Notes: a model not told the origin generated them from the sequence alone. A DNA stretch of 64,000 nt from Stenotrophomonas sp. MMGLT7 (GCF_021168555.1 NZ_JAJOZS010000004.1:277362-341361); one strand, 5' to 3'; positions 45,389 to 57,674 are shown, numbered from the stretch's first letter. Made by a program: numbers and translations.

Positions 45389-47113
45389 TCATTCGTTTTC
45401 CGCATCGGCCTGCGCCTTCCGTTCGATCAGCCTTTCGCCCGCCGACATCGTACAGCCGCCGCGCACGGCCCCGGCCGGCACCAGCCACCAGCTCCTGCGG
45501 TTGGCCACCCCCATCGGCTCGCTGGCCTGGCGGTCGATGCACGAGAGCATCATCGGATCCTGCACCAGCAGCCAGCGCTGCGCCGGCCGCTGTGCCTGCC
45601 ACGCCACGCCACGCCGCAGCTGTTCGTCCCACGGCACCCTGAAACCGAAGGTCGCCGCCGGCCGGTCGGCCATCAGCAGGTTCTGCTCCTTCCACGCCAC
45701 CAGGCCGAGCTCGGCCTGCGGGCCGATGCGGCGGCCGACCGCTTCCATCAGGCCGCGCGCCGAGCTGGAATCGTTGAGCAGCGGATAGCCGACCAGCCCG
45801 TACATCACCCAGAACGCGCCCAGCACCGAGCACACCGCGCGCTCGGGCAGGCGCCGGCCCCAGACCAGCAGGCTGCCGACGCCCCAGGTGCCGACCGCGA
45901 CCAGCACCCAGGCCAGCGGCCGCGTCACTTCCTGGCCGATGCCGCGGCCGTCCATCAGGCGCCGCTCGAAGCCCGGGGTACCCGACAGCATCGCCAGCCC
46001 CGCCACCAGGAACAGCGCCGCCAGCAGCACCGCGAACGCCCCCACGCACAGGCGCACGCCGCGCCGGCGCAGCAGCCCCGGCAGCAGCGGCGCCAGCGCC
46101 AGGCAGAACATCGGCAGCGCCGGCAGGATGTAGACGTCGCGCTTGCCGCTGGGAATGCTGAAGAACACCACCACCAGCAGCCACCACGCCAGCGGCAGCA
46201 GGTAGCGCGGATCGTGCCGCAGCCGCAGCCGCCGCCACCACGGCGCCAGCGCCCACGGCAGGGCCAGCATCGCCGGCAGCCACATCGTCAGCATCGTCTC
46301 CAGGTGGTACCAGGGCGGCTGCGGGTGGTCCCAGGACTGCGCGTAGCGCTTGGCCGTCTGCCGGAACAGGATGTCGTCCAGGTAGGCGTGGTACTCGGGA
46401 TTGCTCGAAGACAGCCCCACCGCCAGCACCGGCGCCAGCCATACGCAGATCGCCGCCAGCAGCGCCAGCGGCCCCAGCCAGAAGCGCGCGTCGCGCACGT
46501 GCACGCGCACGCCCGGCCAGCCGCGCGCGGCGGCGATGCCGGCCGGCACCAGCATCAACAGCGCGATCACGCCCACGCCCTTGCTGATCACCCCGAGCCC
46601 GGCGGCGAACCAGCCCAGCGTCCACCAGCCCCAGCGCGGCCCCTGCAGCAGGTGCCGCAGCAGGCCGTAGTTGGCCAGGGTGATCCAGAACACCACCAGC
46701 GGGTCGATCTGCGCCTTCTTGGCCTGGAAGGTGAACTGCAGCGCGAACAGCAGCATCCACGCCGCGTACAGCCCGACCCGGCGCGTCCACAGCCGCCGTC
46801 CCAGGTCGTAGACGCAGGCCAGCGTGCCCAGCGCCGCCAGCAGCGAGGGCAGCAGGAAGGCCACGCGCCAGTTGCCGAGGATCGTGTAGAACGCGGCCTG
46901 CAGCCACATCAGCAGCGGCGGCTTGTCCGAGTACAGCTCCATGCCGCGGTGCGGGAACAGCCAGTCGCCGTTCTCGACCATCTGCTTGGCCACCAGCGCG
47001 AAGCGCGGCTCGTCCGAGGGCCACGGATCGCGCAGCCCCAGGCCGGCGCCGATCACCAGCATGGCGGTGATGGCCAGCAGCCAGAATTCGCGGGAGGATC
47101 GAGTGTTCAGCAT
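45389..47113 (-). CDS. ArnT-like membrane glycosyltransferase (PMT/GT83 family)
   Basis: The 574-residue protein has about 12 membrane segments and the GT-C signature near the N terminus: DPWPSDEPRFALVAKQMVEN with the catalytic Asp/Glu, and YSDKPPLLMWLQAA. The Lys/Asp-rich loop QAKKAQIDPLVVFW also fits ArnT/PMT relatives that transfer polyprenyl-phosphate-linked sugars. A soluble C-terminal periplasmic domain follows. Homologues add aminoarabinose to lipid A, but here the exact sugar and acceptor are not determined. It lies 18 bases downstream of rsmB on the same strand. Confidence 0.85.
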   Translation of the reverse strand: MLNTRSSREFWLLAITAMLVIGAGLGLRDPWPSDEPRFALVAKQMVENGDWLFPHRGMELYSDKPPLLMWLQAAFYTILGNWRVAFLLPSLLAALGTLACVYDLGRRLWTRRVGLYAAWMLLFALQFTFQAKKAQIDPLVVFWITLANYGLLRHLLQGPRWGWWTLGWFAAGLGVISKGVGVIALLMLVPAGIAAARGWPGVRVHVRDARFWLGPLALLAAICVWLAPVLAVGLSSSNPEYHAYLDDILFRQTAKRYAQSWDHPQPPWYHLETMLTMWLPAMLALPWALAPWWRRLRLRHDPRYLLPLAWWLLVVVFFSIPSGKRDVYILPALPMFCLALAPLLPGLLRRRGVRLCVGAFAVLLAALFLVAGLAMLSGTPGFERRLMDGRGIGQEVTRPLAWVLVAVGTWGVGSLLVWGRRLPERAVCSVLGAFWVMYGLVGYPLLNDSSSARGLMEAVGRRIGPQAELGLVAWKEQNLLMADRPAATFGFRVPWDEQLRRGVAWQAQRPAQRWLLVQDPMMLSCIDRQASEPMGVANRRSWWLVPAGAVRGGCTMSAGERLIERKAQADAENE

Positions 47114-47131
47114 CGGCGGCGATAGTAGCGG

Positions 47132-48460
47132 TTAGGCCTGCCTGCGCAGGCGTGCGTAGAAGAAGCCGTCACAGTCCTGTTCACCCGCAAGCCGCTGGCG
47201 GCCGGCACCGGAGACATGGCCGAAGCCCTCGTCCAGGACCTCGGCGCGCGCATCGCCGGTGCGGGCCAGGAACGCCTCGACCTGGCCGGCGTTCTCGCGC
47301 GTGAGCAGCGAGCAGGTGGAGTACAGCAGCACGCCGCCGGGACGCAGCGTCTTCCACGACGCATCGAGCAGGCGCGCCTGCAGCGCCACCAGCGCCTGGA
47401 TGTCGGCCGGGCGACGGTGCAGCAGCACGTCGGGCTGGCGGCGGACGATGCCGCTGGCCGAGCACGGCGCGTCCAGCAGCACCGCATCGAACGCCGCCCC
47501 GTCCCACCACTGCTCCAGCGCGCCGGCATCGGCCGCCCTGAACTCGACGCTGGCCTGCAGCCCGGTGCGCTGCAGCGTCTCGCGCACCCGCTGCAGGCGC
47601 CGCGCGTCCACGTCCAGCGCCGTCAGCCGCAGCGACGGGTCGCGCTCGACCAGGTGCGCGGCCTTGCCGCCGGGCGCGGCGCAGGCATCGAGCACGCGCG
47701 CGGCGGGCGGCAACGCCAGCGCATCGGCCACCTGCTGCGCGGAGCCGTCCTGCACCGATACCAGGCCATCGGCGAACCCCGGCAGCGAGGACACCGCGAC
47801 CGCCGTCTGCAGGCACAACGCATCGGCCAGCCATGCCGGCGCGCGGGCCTGCAGGCCGGCCTGTTCGAGCAGCGCCAGATAGGCCTGGCGGCCGATCCGC
47901 GCACGGTTGACCCGCAGCCACATCGGCGCGGCGAGCGCGCTGGCGGCGAAGACCTGTTCGGCCTGGCCGGGCCAGTCGCGGCGGACCTCGTCGGCCAGCC
48001 ACTGCGGCCAGTTCGCGGCGGCGTCGGCCTGCGGGAATCCCTCGCGCAGCGCGCGGCGCAGCAGTGCATTGACCATGCCGGCCTGGCGTGGGCGGCCCAG
48101 CGCCCGCGCCGCCTCCACCGTCGCCGACAGCGCCGCGTGCGGCGGCAGTTCGAGCACATCGATCTGGGCGAAGCCGGCCAGCAGCAGCCCCTTCAGTTCC
48201 GCGTCGGCGCGCCCGAGCGGGCGCTGCAGCCACTGCTCCAGCGCCGCGGCATAGGCGGCGTGGCGGCGCAGCGCGGAAAAGCAGATGGCCTCGACCAGCG
48301 CGCGGTCGCGCGCATCGGCGATGCCGCCCAGCGCGGCGGCCAGCTCGGCCTTCAGCGAACGGCCGCGGCCGACCACCGCGGCCAGCACGCGCGCGGCGGC
48401 GACCCGCGCCGCCACGCCCGGCGGGGATGGCGGCGGCGCCTGTGGCCGGGCGGGATTCAC
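47132..48460 (-). CDS. rsmB: 16S rRNA (cytosine-967-C5)-methyltransferase RsmB
   Basis: The 442-residue protein has an N-terminal NusB-like domain ([33 protein letters not shown]) and a C-terminal Rossmann methyltransferase domain. The SAM loop is [14 protein letters not shown], the Pro-Cys motif [14 protein letters not shown] and the catalytic Cys [11 protein letters not shown], followed by [12 protein letters not shown]. Its start overlaps the fmt stop (48457-48460). It methylates C967 of 16S rRNA. Confidence 0.95.
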   Translation of the reverse strand: MNPARPQAPPPSPPGVAARVAAARVLAAVVGRGRSLKAELAAALGGIADARDRALVEAICFSALRRHAAYAAALEQWLQRPLGRADAELKGLLLAGFAQIDVLELPPHAALSATVEAARALGRPRQAGMVNALLRRALREGFPQADAAANWPQWLADEVRRDWPGQAEQVFAASALAAPMWLRVNRARIGRQAYLALLEQAGLQARAPAWLADALCLQTAVAVSSLPGFADGLVSVQDGSAQQVADALALPPAARVLDACAAPGGKAAHLVERDPSLRLTALDVDARRLQRVRETLQRTGLQASVEFRAADAGALEQWWDGAAFDAVLLDAPCSASGIVRRQPDVLLHRRPADIQALVALQARLLDASWKTLRPGGVLLYSTCSLLTRENAGQVEAFLARTGDARAEVLDEGFGHVSGAGRQRLAGEQDCDGFFYARLRRQA

Positions 48461-49383
48461 GCCGAAACCGGCAGATCGCGGCGCGCGTTGAGGTAGTCGG
48501 CGGCGGTGATGGCCTTGCCGCCCTCGCGCTGGACCACGCGCAGGCGCAGCACGCCCTCGCCGCAGGCCACGTCCAGGCCCTGCCGCGAGGCGGCGATCAC
48601 GCTACCCGGCGCGGCGCCGCGGCTGGACTCGTCCAGCGCCACCGCGCCATGGATGCGCAGGCGTTCGCCGGCGACCTGCGCCTCGGCGACCGGCCAGGGA
48701 TTGAAGGCACGCACCTTGCGCGCCAGCACCGAAGCCGGCTGGTTCCAGTCCAGCCGCGCCTCGGCCTTGTCCAGCTTGTGCGCGTAGGTCACGCCGGCCT
48801 GCGGCTGCGGCTGCGCCACCGGCTTGAGCCCGGCACGCAGCAGCCCCAGGCCGTCGCCCAGCACCTGCGCGCCCAGCGCCGCCAGGCGATCGTGCAGGTC
48901 GCCGCCGGTGTCCTCCGGCCCGATCGGCAGGCGCTGCGACAGCAGCACCGGCCCGGTGTCCAGGCCGGCCTCCATCTGCATCAGGCAGACGCCGGTCTCG
49001 TCGTCGCCGGCCTCGATCGCGCGCTGGATCGGCGCGGCGCCGCGCCAGCGCGGCAGCAGCGAGGCATGCACGTTCCAGCAGCCATGGGTGGGGATCGCGA
49101 GCACCGCCTTGGGCAGGATCAGGCCATAGGCCACCACCACCAGCAGGTCGGGCTCCAGCGCGCGCAGCGATTGCAGCGCCGCCGGATCGCGCAGCGTCGG
49201 CGGCTGATGCACGGGGATGCCGCGCGCCACCGCTTCGAGCTTGACCGGCGAGGCGGCCAGCCCGCGGCCGCGGCCGGCGGGCCGATCGGGCTGGGTGAAC
49301 ACCGCCACCACTTCGTTGCGCTGCGCGGCCACGCGCAACGACGGCACGGCGAAATCCGGCGTACCGGCGAAGATGATTCTCAT
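48457..49383 (-). CDS. fmt: Methionyl-tRNA formyltransferase
   Basis: The 308-residue protein has the formyltransferase start [16 protein letters not shown], the folate-site [21 protein letters not shown] (catalytic Asn/His upstream), DTGPVL and the C-terminal tRNA-binding domain. It formylates initiator Met-tRNA. The ATG at 49383 is set by the conserved start; there is no good ribosome site upstream because the leader is made of GGGATTC-type repeats. It overlaps rsmB by 4 bases and lies 126 bases downstream of def. Confidence 0.96.
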   Translation of the reverse strand: MRIIFAGTPDFAVPSLRVAAQRNEVVAVFTQPDRPAGRGRGLAASPVKLEAVARGIPVHQPPTLRDPAALQSLRALEPDLLVVVAYGLILPKAVLAIPTHGCWNVHASLLPRWRGAAPIQRAIEAGDDETGVCLMQMEAGLDTGPVLLSQRLPIGPEDTGGDLHDRLAALGAQVLGDGLGLLRAGLKPVAQPQPQAGVTYAHKLDKAEARLDWNQPASVLARKVRAFNPWPVAEAQVAGERLRIHGAVALDESSRGAAPGSVIAASRQGLDVACGEGVLRLRVVQREGGKAITAADYLNARRDLPVSA

Positions 49384-49385
49384 TG

Positions 49386-49505
49386 GGCAGGGATTCGGGA
49401 GTGGGGATTCGGGAGTGGCAGGAACATCTGGATCACAGGGTAAACAGGGAAGGGGATCGGCCGCATTCGCCTTTGCGAATCCCCGATCCCGAATCCCCAA
49501 TCCCC
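49386..49505. repeat. GGGATTC-type repeats flanking the fmt leader
   Basis: Copies of GGGATTCGGGA with GTGG spacers (49391-49420) and reverse-oriented GAATCCCC/GATCCCGAATCCCC copies (about 49476-49504) bracket the 126-base def-fmt gap. They can pair with each other to form a hairpin in the fmt leader. The same heptamer makes the array at 53106-53168. Confidence 0.75.
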
Positions 49506-49509
49506 GCCG

Positions 49510-50022
49510 TCAAGCCACGTGCTTGCGCGCCTTGGCCAGCTTCTTGCGCACCATCTCGCGCTTGAGCGGCGACAGGTAGTCGATGAACAGCTTGCCGTCC
49601 AGGTGGTCGATCTCGTGCTGGACGCAGGTGGCCAGCAGGCCCTCGGCGTCGAGCTGCCGCTGCTGGCCGTCGCGGTCGAGAAAGCGCACGGTGATGGTGT
49701 CGGCGCGGCTGACGTCGGCGAAGATGCCCGGAATCGACAGGCAGCCCTCCTGGTAGACGCGGCTGCCGCTGCGCGCGGTGATCTCCGGGTTGATGAACAC
49801 CTGCGGATCGTTCCGCTCTTCGCTGACGTCGATCACCATGAAGCGCTTGTGCACGTCCACCTGGGTGGCGGCCAGGCCGATGCCCGGCGCCTCGTACATG
49901 GTCTGCAGCATGTCGTCCAGCAGCTGCTGGAACTGCGGCGTGGTCACCTGCTCGGCGTCGACCGGCGCAGCCTTGGTGCGCAGGCGGGGATCAGGAAATT
50001 CGAGAATGGGAAGTAGTGCCAT
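49510..50022 (-). CDS. def: Peptide deformylase
   Basis: The 170-residue metalloenzyme has all three family motifs: [13 protein letters not shown] (metal-binding Cys) and QHEIDHLDG (two His ligands and catalytic Glu). It removes the formyl group from nascent proteins, partnering fmt downstream. Start [15 protein letters not shown] at 50022. It is divergent from the LysM protein gene. Confidence 0.97.
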   Translation of the reverse strand: MALLPILEFPDPRLRTKAAPVDAEQVTTPQFQQLLDDMLQTMYEAPGIGLAATQVDVHKRFMVIDVSEERNDPQVFINPEITARSGSRVYQEGCLSIPGIFADVSRADTITVRFLDRDGQQRQLDAEGLLATCVQHEIDHLDGKLFIDYLSPLKREMVRKKLAKARKHVA

Positions 50023-50151
50023 GATCGTACCGATATGGGGGCGCCGGCCAATCCGGCAAGGCGTCTCAATTCTAACGCGAGCGCCTGCCCGATTCGCCCT
50101 TTTCTGGACTATAGTGCGGCTACCTGTTGGGGAATCAGGCAGATAGACACC

Positions 50152-51288
50152 ATGTTCAAACGAATTCGTACGGTCGTCGCCGTCGCGATGCTGACCGTTG
50201 CGGCCTATGCCGTGGCCGTGGAAAGCCCCGGCGGCCATCCGGACACCTACGTGGTGCGCAGGGGCGACACGCTCTGGGACATCGCCTCGCGCTTCCTCGG
50301 CAGGCCGTGGCTGTGGCCGGAGATCTGGCAGGCCAACCCGCAGGTCGCCAATCCGCACTTGATCTATCCGGGCGACGTGCTGAGCCTGGCCTACCTGGAC
50401 CGGGTCGCCACCACGGCCAAGGTGCAGCCGGGGCCGCGCCAGGAAGCGCCGATCGACGCGATCGCGCTGGCCGAGGTCGAGCCGTTCCTGAAGAACCTGC
50501 GCGTCACCGACAGCTTCGAGCAGCTGCCCTACGTGGTCGGCCTGGAGGACAACCGCCTGCGCGCCAGCGCCGGCCAGGTAGCCTACGTGGTCGGCCTGGA
50601 CCAGGCCCGGCCGGGCCAGCGCTACGCGGTGGTGCGGCCGACGGTGGCCTATGCCCAGCCCAGGCCGACCGAGGACCTGGGCGCCAACGGCAGCACGACG
50701 CCGGGCTCGGGCAACCTGTGGAAGGACTTCGCCGCTCCCACCGCCCGCCGCGAGTTCCTCGGCTACGAGCTGGCCCAGGTCAACATCGGCACGGTGACCC
50801 GCGCCGCCGGCGGCAATGCCGAGGCGACCGCGATGCTGCTGGAGGACAGCGGCCGCGAGGTGCGCGCCGGCGACCGCATCGTCGCGGTCGAGGCGCAGGC
50901 CTACGACCTGCAGTTCGTCCCGCACGCCCCGGCGCCGCAGGTGCTGGAGACGGACATCCGCGTGCTGGCGGTGGCCGATGCCCTGACCGCCGCCGGCCCG
51001 CGCGACGTCATCGCCATTTCCGGCGGGGCACGCGAGGGCATCGACAACGGTACCGTGTTCTCGCTGTGGCGCTTCGGCAGCCGGGTCAACGACCGTGTCG
51101 CCCACACGCGCTTCTCGCGCGCGGACGACGGCTACCGCGGCGGCCACGGCACCGTGGGCCTGCCGGACGAGTACGCCGCCCACGCGATGGTGTTCCGCAC
51201 CTTCGATACCGTCAGCTACGCGCTGGTGATGGAGGGCGTGAAGCCGGCGCGCGTGGGCTACCAGCTCAAGCATCCGGACGCACGCTGA
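50152..51288 (+). CDS. Exported LysM-domain protein
   Basis: The 378-residue protein has a signal peptide (about residues 1-22, VAAYAVA). A LysM peptidoglycan-binding domain follows ([32 protein letters not shown], about residues 32-80). The remainder is a long region common to this family and of unknown function, containing [11 protein letters not shown] and [21 protein letters not shown]. In Xanthomonas relatives this gene stands between def and dprA, as here. Likely periplasmic. The function is not known beyond wall binding. Confidence 0.9.
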   Translation: MFKRIRTVVAVAMLTVAAYAVAVESPGGHPDTYVVRRGDTLWDIASRFLGRPWLWPEIWQANPQVANPHLIYPGDVLSLAYLDRVATTAKVQPGPRQEAPIDAIALAEVEPFLKNLRVTDSFEQLPYVVGLEDNRLRASAGQVAYVVGLDQARPGQRYAVVRPTVAYAQPRPTEDLGANGSTTPGSGNLWKDFAAPTARREFLGYELAQVNIGTVTRAAGGNAEATAMLLEDSGREVRAGDRIVAVEAQAYDLQFVPHAPAPQVLETDIRVLAVADALTAAGPRDVIAISGGAREGIDNGTVFSLWRFGSRVNDRVAHTRFSRADDGYRGGHGTVGLPDEYAAHAMVFRTFDTVSYALVMEGVKPARVGYQLKHPDAR

Positions 51289-51319
51289 CGGCCGCCGCGA
51301 CAGCGGAAAATCCTGACGC

Positions 51320-51357
51320 GACACGAGGACGGCGCCCTACGGCGCCGTCCTCGTGTC
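51320..51357 (+). terminator. Strong hairpin between the LysM gene and dprA
   Basis: A perfect 17-bp stem (51320-51336 pairing with 51341-51357; sequence begins GACACGAGGACGGCGCC) closes a 4-base CTAC loop. It lies 31 bases past the LysM stop and ends 12-18 bases before dprA. No T-run follows, so it may attenuate, pause or stabilise mRNA rather than fully terminate. Confidence 0.6.
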
Positions 51358-51375
51358 CGGCCTAGCCTGGTGCGG

Positions 51376-52536
51376 ATGGCCGCTGCCCCCGCCCCTGCCC
51401 GCGACGATGCCGACGTCCATGCCCTGGCCGCCCTGGTCCTGGCGGGCGGCGCGGCCGCCCCGCGGCGGCGGTTGCTGCAGCGCCACCGGCACCCCGCCGC
51501 GGCACTGGCCGCGGGCCCGCACGCCTGGCGCGACGGCGGACTGGACGCGGCGCAGTGCGCCGCCCTGCGCGAGCCCGATCCCGCCAATCTTCAGCGCACG
51601 CTCGACTGGCTGGGCCGCCCCGGCCACCACCTGCTCGGCTGGCACGACCCCGACTACCCGCCGCTGCTGCGCCAGGTCCCCAGTCCGCCGCTGGCGCTTT
51701 TCGTCGATGGCGACCCGGCCCGGCTCTGGCATCCCAGCCTGGCGATCGTCGGCAGCCGCACCGCCACCGCGGGCGGCTGCGGCAATGCCCGCCGCTTTGC
51801 CGAGGCGTTCGCCGATGCCGGCTTCGCCGTGGCCAGCGGCATGGCCGCCGGCATCGACGCCGCCGCGCACGAGGCCGCACTGGCGCGGGGCGCCATCACC
51901 GTGGCGGTGCTGGGCACCGGCGCCGACGTCGCCTATCCGCGCCAGCACGCCTTCCTGCGCGATCGCATCGCCGCCACCGGCGCGGTGGTCAGCGAGCATC
52001 CGCCGGGCACGCCGCCGCGCGCCGGGCACTTCCCGGCACGCAACCGCATCCTCGCCGGGCTGGCCCTGGGCACGCTGGTGGTGGAGGCGGCAGCCCGCTC
52101 CGGGGCGCTGATCACCGCCCGCCAGGCGGCCGAGGCCGGGCGCGAGGTATTCGCCCTGCCCGGCTCGATCCACAACCCGCAGGCGCGCGGCTGCCACCGG
52201 CTGATCCGCGAGGGCGCCATGCTGGTGGAGACCCCGGCGGAAGTGACTGCCGGCACAGGCGCGGCGGCGACCGCGCTGGCCGCGGCCTTGCGCCGTCGCC
52301 TGGGCGCCCCCATGCATGCGATCGAACCTTGCACGGGCGGTTCCCCCCACCCCGCAGCGCCCCGCGACCCGGAACACCACCGCTTGTGGCTGGCGCTGGA
52401 CCATGACCCAACGGGTATGGATTCATTGATCGAACGCACCGGATTGACGGCCGCCGAACTGTCCTCCATGCTGCTGGTCATGGAACTGGATGGAACCGTG
52501 GTGGTCGAACATGGCCGCTACCTGCGCAAGCCCTAG
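51376..52536 (+). CDS. dprA: DNA-processing protein DprA
   Basis: The 386-residue protein has an N-terminal SAM-like region, the Rossmann-type DNA-processing domain (LAIVGSRTATAGG, SGMAAGIDAAAHEAAL, GHFPARNRILAGLALGTLVVEAA) and a C-terminal winged-helix part (MDSLIERTGLTAAELSSMLLVMELDG). It binds incoming single-stranded DNA and loads RecA during natural transformation. A GTG 6 bases upstream is an alternative start. Confidence 0.95.
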   Translation: MAAAPAPARDDADVHALAALVLAGGAAAPRRRLLQRHRHPAAALAAGPHAWRDGGLDAAQCAALREPDPANLQRTLDWLGRPGHHLLGWHDPDYPPLLRQVPSPPLALFVDGDPARLWHPSLAIVGSRTATAGGCGNARRFAEAFADAGFAVASGMAAGIDAAAHEAALARGAITVAVLGTGADVAYPRQHAFLRDRIAATGAVVSEHPPGTPPRAGHFPARNRILAGLALGTLVVEAAARSGALITARQAAEAGREVFALPGSIHNPQARGCHRLIREGAMLVETPAEVTAGTGAAATALAAALRRRLGAPMHAIEPCTGGSPHPAAPRDPEHHRLWLALDHDPTGMDSLIERTGLTAAELSSMLLVMELDGTVVVEHGRYLRKP

Positions 52537-52578
52537 TTTCTTCACCTCCACAGCGTCGTTGACGCAGGCCGAGGGGCA

Positions 52579-53052
52579 ATGAAAGAGAGCATTCTGGATG
52601 TCCTGCTGTACCTGTTCGAGCACTATTTCACCGAGGACGCGGATCTCATCCGCGATCGCGACTCACTCCAGAACGGCCTGATCCAGGCCGGCTTCAGTCC
52701 CTCCGAGATCAGCAAGGCCTTCGACTGGCTCGATGCGCTGGCCGAGCAGCGCCCGAGCATCGCCCAGCCGCGCGTCGACGGCCCGGTGCGCATCTACCAC
52801 GGCCCGGAGCTGGACCGCCTGGACGTGGAATGCCGCGGCTTCCTGATGTTCCTGGAGCAGCACGGCATCCTCTCGGCCGACCAGCGCGAGCTGGTGCTCG
52901 ACCGCGCCATGGCGCTGGACCAGGACGAGCTGGACCTGGACGACCTGAAATGGGTGGTGCTGATGGTGCTGTTCAACCAGCCCGGCGCCGAGGCGGCCTA
53001 CGCCTGGATGGAGACCCAGATGTTCCTGGACGAGCCCGAGCCGGTGCATTGA
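52579..53052 (+). CDS. smg: Smg family protein (DUF494)
   Basis: The 157-residue acidic protein matches the Smg/DUF494 family over full length: [17 protein letters not shown] start, [55 protein letters not shown]. It stands between dprA and topA, its conserved position in gammaproteobacteria, 42 bases after dprA. Function is not established. Confidence 0.95.
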   Translation: MKESILDVLLYLFEHYFTEDADLIRDRDSLQNGLIQAGFSPSEISKAFDWLDALAEQRPSIAQPRVDGPVRIYHGPELDRLDVECRGFLMFLEQHGILSADQRELVLDRAMALDQDELDLDDLKWVVLMVLFNQPGAEAAYAWMETQMFLDEPEPVH

Positions 53053-53057
53053 CGGCT

Positions 53058-53168
53058 GGGATTCGGGATTCGGGATGGCCAGCCTGCGGCTGTCGGGAAG
53101 CGCACGGGATTCGGGATTCGGGATTCGGGATTCGGGATTCGGGATTCGGGATTCGGGATTCGGGATTC
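53058..53168. repeat. GGGATTC heptamer arrays
   Basis: Two complete GGGATTC units plus a partial at 53058-53076, and nine perfect tandem units at 53106-53168, lie directly after the smg stop. Seven-base slipped repeats of this kind are known as dispersed elements in Xanthomonas relatives. Reading frames give Arg-Asp-Ser-Gly-Phe-Gly-Ile runs, but no gene crosses it. Copy number is probably variable. Confidence 0.9.
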
Positions 53169-53171
53169 GGG

Positions 53172-53499
53172 AAAAGCGTAGCCTTCTGCATTGTCCCGTT
53201 CCCGCTTGGCCCGGCGCCCCCGGGTCATCGGCCATCCCGGGTGCGCTGCGCTTACCCGGGCTGCGCGCCTTCCCGGCGATCCGTTCATGTACATCCACGC
53301 GCGGATCGGGGTGGGCCGGCGACAGGACTTGACAGCGCTCACAAGGCGTGATTCCACTAAATAAGCAAAGCGGGCGCCCGGGGTCACTCCCGGGCGTCGG
53401 CATGTGTGCCTACCGCGATCGCCAGCGGCCGAGCTTCCCTCGGCGCGGCAATTGCGCCACCCTACCCGCCCCCGGGGCCGGCCCCAAGACCATAAAGAC
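53172..53499. other. topA upstream region
   Basis: No gene is supported. It contains a GC-rich hairpin CGCCCGGG-TCACT-CCCGGGCG type stem-loop at 53375-53396 and probably the topA promoter, since the heptamer array separates it from smg. A less GC-rich stretch (about 53345-53370) is a candidate promoter location. Confidence 0.4.
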
Positions 53500-55956
<2,457 letters not shown>

Positions 55957-56293
55957 GGCAACAGCTGTATCGATACCGCAGGAGCGGCGTCAGTCTCGAG
56001 GTCTTTACCGAGACGCGATTAGCGCCAACCGTCAGTTTTCGAATCGAAATCCATCGTCGTCCACGCAAAGGCGGGGACCCAGCGACTTGAGCCGGTGCCG
56101 CGGCAGGCACGGGGTCCACGCCTTCGCGGGGACGACGATGGGAAGACTGTGGAAATGCGCAAGGGCTGACACTCGACGCTAACCAGGTACCGGGAAAGCC
56201 CTCGCGGCTGATGCCGTTCCAATGCACACCTCGTCTCGGGGCCTGGCCCGGCCCTGCGCATCGGCGCGACAATAGCCCGCTTCCCACCCCGCG
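55957..56293. repeat. Spacer with long inverted repeat
   Basis: A 28-base arm ATCGTCGTCCACGCAAAGGC... (56053-56080) pairs with its near-perfect complement at 56112-56139 around a 31-base loop, forming a strong hairpin. A decayed relative of the 68-bp palindrome (GCAGGAGCGGCGTCAGTCTC, from about 55979) precedes it. No gene is supported in this 337-base gap between topA and tsaC. Confidence 0.7.
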
Positions 56294-56863
56294 ATGCATG
56301 CCATGGATCTTTCTCTTGCACAGGCCGTCGCCGCGCTGCGCCGCGGCGGCCTGGTCGCCTGCCCGACCGAGGCGGTCTGGGGGCTGAGCTGCGATCCGCT
56401 CGACCGCGACGCGGTGCAGCGCCTGCTGGACGTGAAGCGGCGCCCGGTCGAGAAGGGACTGATCGTCGCCGCCGCCGACTTCGCGCAGTTGCAGCCACTG
56501 CTGGACCTGTCGCGCCTGCCGGCGGACAGGCTCGACGCGGTCCTGGCGCAGTGGCCCGGCCCGCACACCTGGGTGCTGCCGGCCAGCGCCACGGCACCGC
56601 GCTGGGTCACCGGCGCGCATGACGGCATCGCCGTGCGGGTCACCGCGCACCCGCAGATGGCGGCGCTGTGCCGGGCCTTCGGCGGGCCGCTGGTCTCCAC
56701 CAGCGCCAACTTCGCCGGCGCCCCGCCCGCCTACCGGCGCGGGCAACTGGACCCGGCGCTGCTGGCGCTCACCGACGGTGCGCTGGCCGACGGCGACACC
56801 GGCGGCCTGGCGCAACCCACCCCGATCCGCGACGCGGCGAGCGGCGCGCTGTTCCGCGCCTGA
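56294..56863 (+). CDS. tsaC: Threonylcarbamoyl-AMP synthase (Sua5/YrdC family)
   Basis: The 189-residue protein has the YrdC fold: GGLVACPTEAVWGLSCDP, VKRRPVEKGLIV, PGPHTWVLPA, GIAVRVTAHP and STSANFAGAPPA. It makes threonylcarbamoyl-AMP for t6A37 tRNA modification. A second in-frame Met (56303) is an equally plausible start. Short TsaC length without the Sua5 extra domain. Confidence 0.93.
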   Translation: MHAMDLSLAQAVAALRRGGLVACPTEAVWGLSCDPLDRDAVQRLLDVKRRPVEKGLIVAAADFAQLQPLLDLSRLPADRLDAVLAQWPGPHTWVLPASATAPRWVTGAHDGIAVRVTAHPQMAALCRAFGGPLVSTSANFAGAPPAYRRGQLDPALLALTDGALADGDTGGLAQPTPIRDAASGALFRA

Positions 56864-56910
56864 CGCCGATGGCGCTTCCCGCCGCCGCCCGAAGCGGGGA
56901 AGATGCGGCG

Positions 56911-57576
56911 ATGAAGCGATGGTCGCTCCCGTGCTGGCTGGCACTGCTGGCGCCGCTCCCGGCCGCGGCCGGCGCCCCGCCGCCGGCCGGAGACCTCACC
57001 GTCTACCGTTGCGTGGACGGCCAGGGCCGGCTGAGCCTGGGCGACGCTCCCTGTCCCACCGGCCAGCGCCAGCAGGTGCTGAGCATGCAGCGCCCGCAGG
57101 ATCCTCCGCCACGCAGGCCCACCGCGCCGGCGACCGCGGCGGCAACGACCGCGGTGCCGCCACGCGAGGTGCGCATAGTCAGCGTGCAGCCGCCGCAGCC
57201 CATGTACGAATGCGTCACCGCCGACGGCGAGCGCTACACCAGCGACGACGACGACGGCAATCCGCGCTGGGTGCCGAGCTGGGGCCTGGGCTACGTCGCG
57301 CGGCCGGGACGGCCGGCGAATCCCGCGCCCGGGACGCGGCCGGGGCCGCCCCCTCCCCGCCCCGGCGGCGTGAGCGCCATCGTGCCGATCGGCAACGTGC
57401 TGGTGCGCGACGCCTGCCACGCGCTGCCGCGGCAGGAAGCGTGCTCGCGCCTGCGCGACCGCCGCTGGGAGCTGATCCGCCGCTACAACAGCGCGCTGCA
57501 GAGCGAACGCGAGGCGCTGGTGCGCGAACAGCGCGGCGTCGACGCGCGCCTGGACCAGGACTGCGGCGGCGCATGA
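56911..57576 (+). CDS. Exported DUF4124-domain protein
   Basis: The 221-residue protein has a signal peptide (about residues 1-21, PAAAGA) and an N-terminal DUF4124 domain (TVYRCVDGQGRLSLGDAPCP). A Pro/Ala-rich linker follows, then a second Cys pair (YECVTADGERYTSDDDDG) and a helical C terminus (RDRRWELIRRYNSALQSERE). Cys residues suggest disulphides in the periplasm. GGGAAG lies just upstream of the ATG. Function unknown. It is convergent with the SDR gene, with palindromic repeat C between. Confidence 0.8.
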   Translation: MKRWSLPCWLALLAPLPAAAGAPPPAGDLTVYRCVDGQGRLSLGDAPCPTGQRQQVLSMQRPQDPPPRRPTAPATAAATTAVPPREVRIVSVQPPQPMYECVTADGERYTSDDDDGNPRWVPSWGLGYVARPGRPANPAPGTRPGPPPPRPGGVSAIVPIGNVLVRDACHALPRQEACSRLRDRRWELIRRYNSALQSEREALVREQRGVDARLDQDCGGA

Positions 57577-57591
57577 AACGCTCGGCCAGCC

Positions 57592-57659
57592 GTAGGAGCG
57601 ACTTCAGTCGCGATGAAGCTTTACCGGTACAGCTCCATCGCGACTGAAGTCGCTCCTAC
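57592..57659. repeat. Dispersed palindromic repeat, copy C, between convergent genes
   Basis: The arms are GTAGGAGCGACTTCAGTCGC and its reverse complement, with a middle containing TTTACCGGTA. It lies 15 bases past the stop of the plus-strand DUF4124 gene and 15 bases past the stop of the minus-strand SDR gene, exactly centred, as expected for a bidirectional terminator-like element. Confidence 0.93.
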
Positions 57660-57674
57660 AGTCGCTGCTGCCAA

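Noticed and set aside
53106..53168. CRISPR array
   Set aside because: Units are 7 bp, directly adjacent, without unique spacers, and no cas genes are in the window.
52973..53191. Repeat protein of Pro-Glu-Ser-Arg-Ile-Pro-Asn units
   Set aside because: Generated by the GGGATTC heptamer array; no start signal and it overlaps smg.
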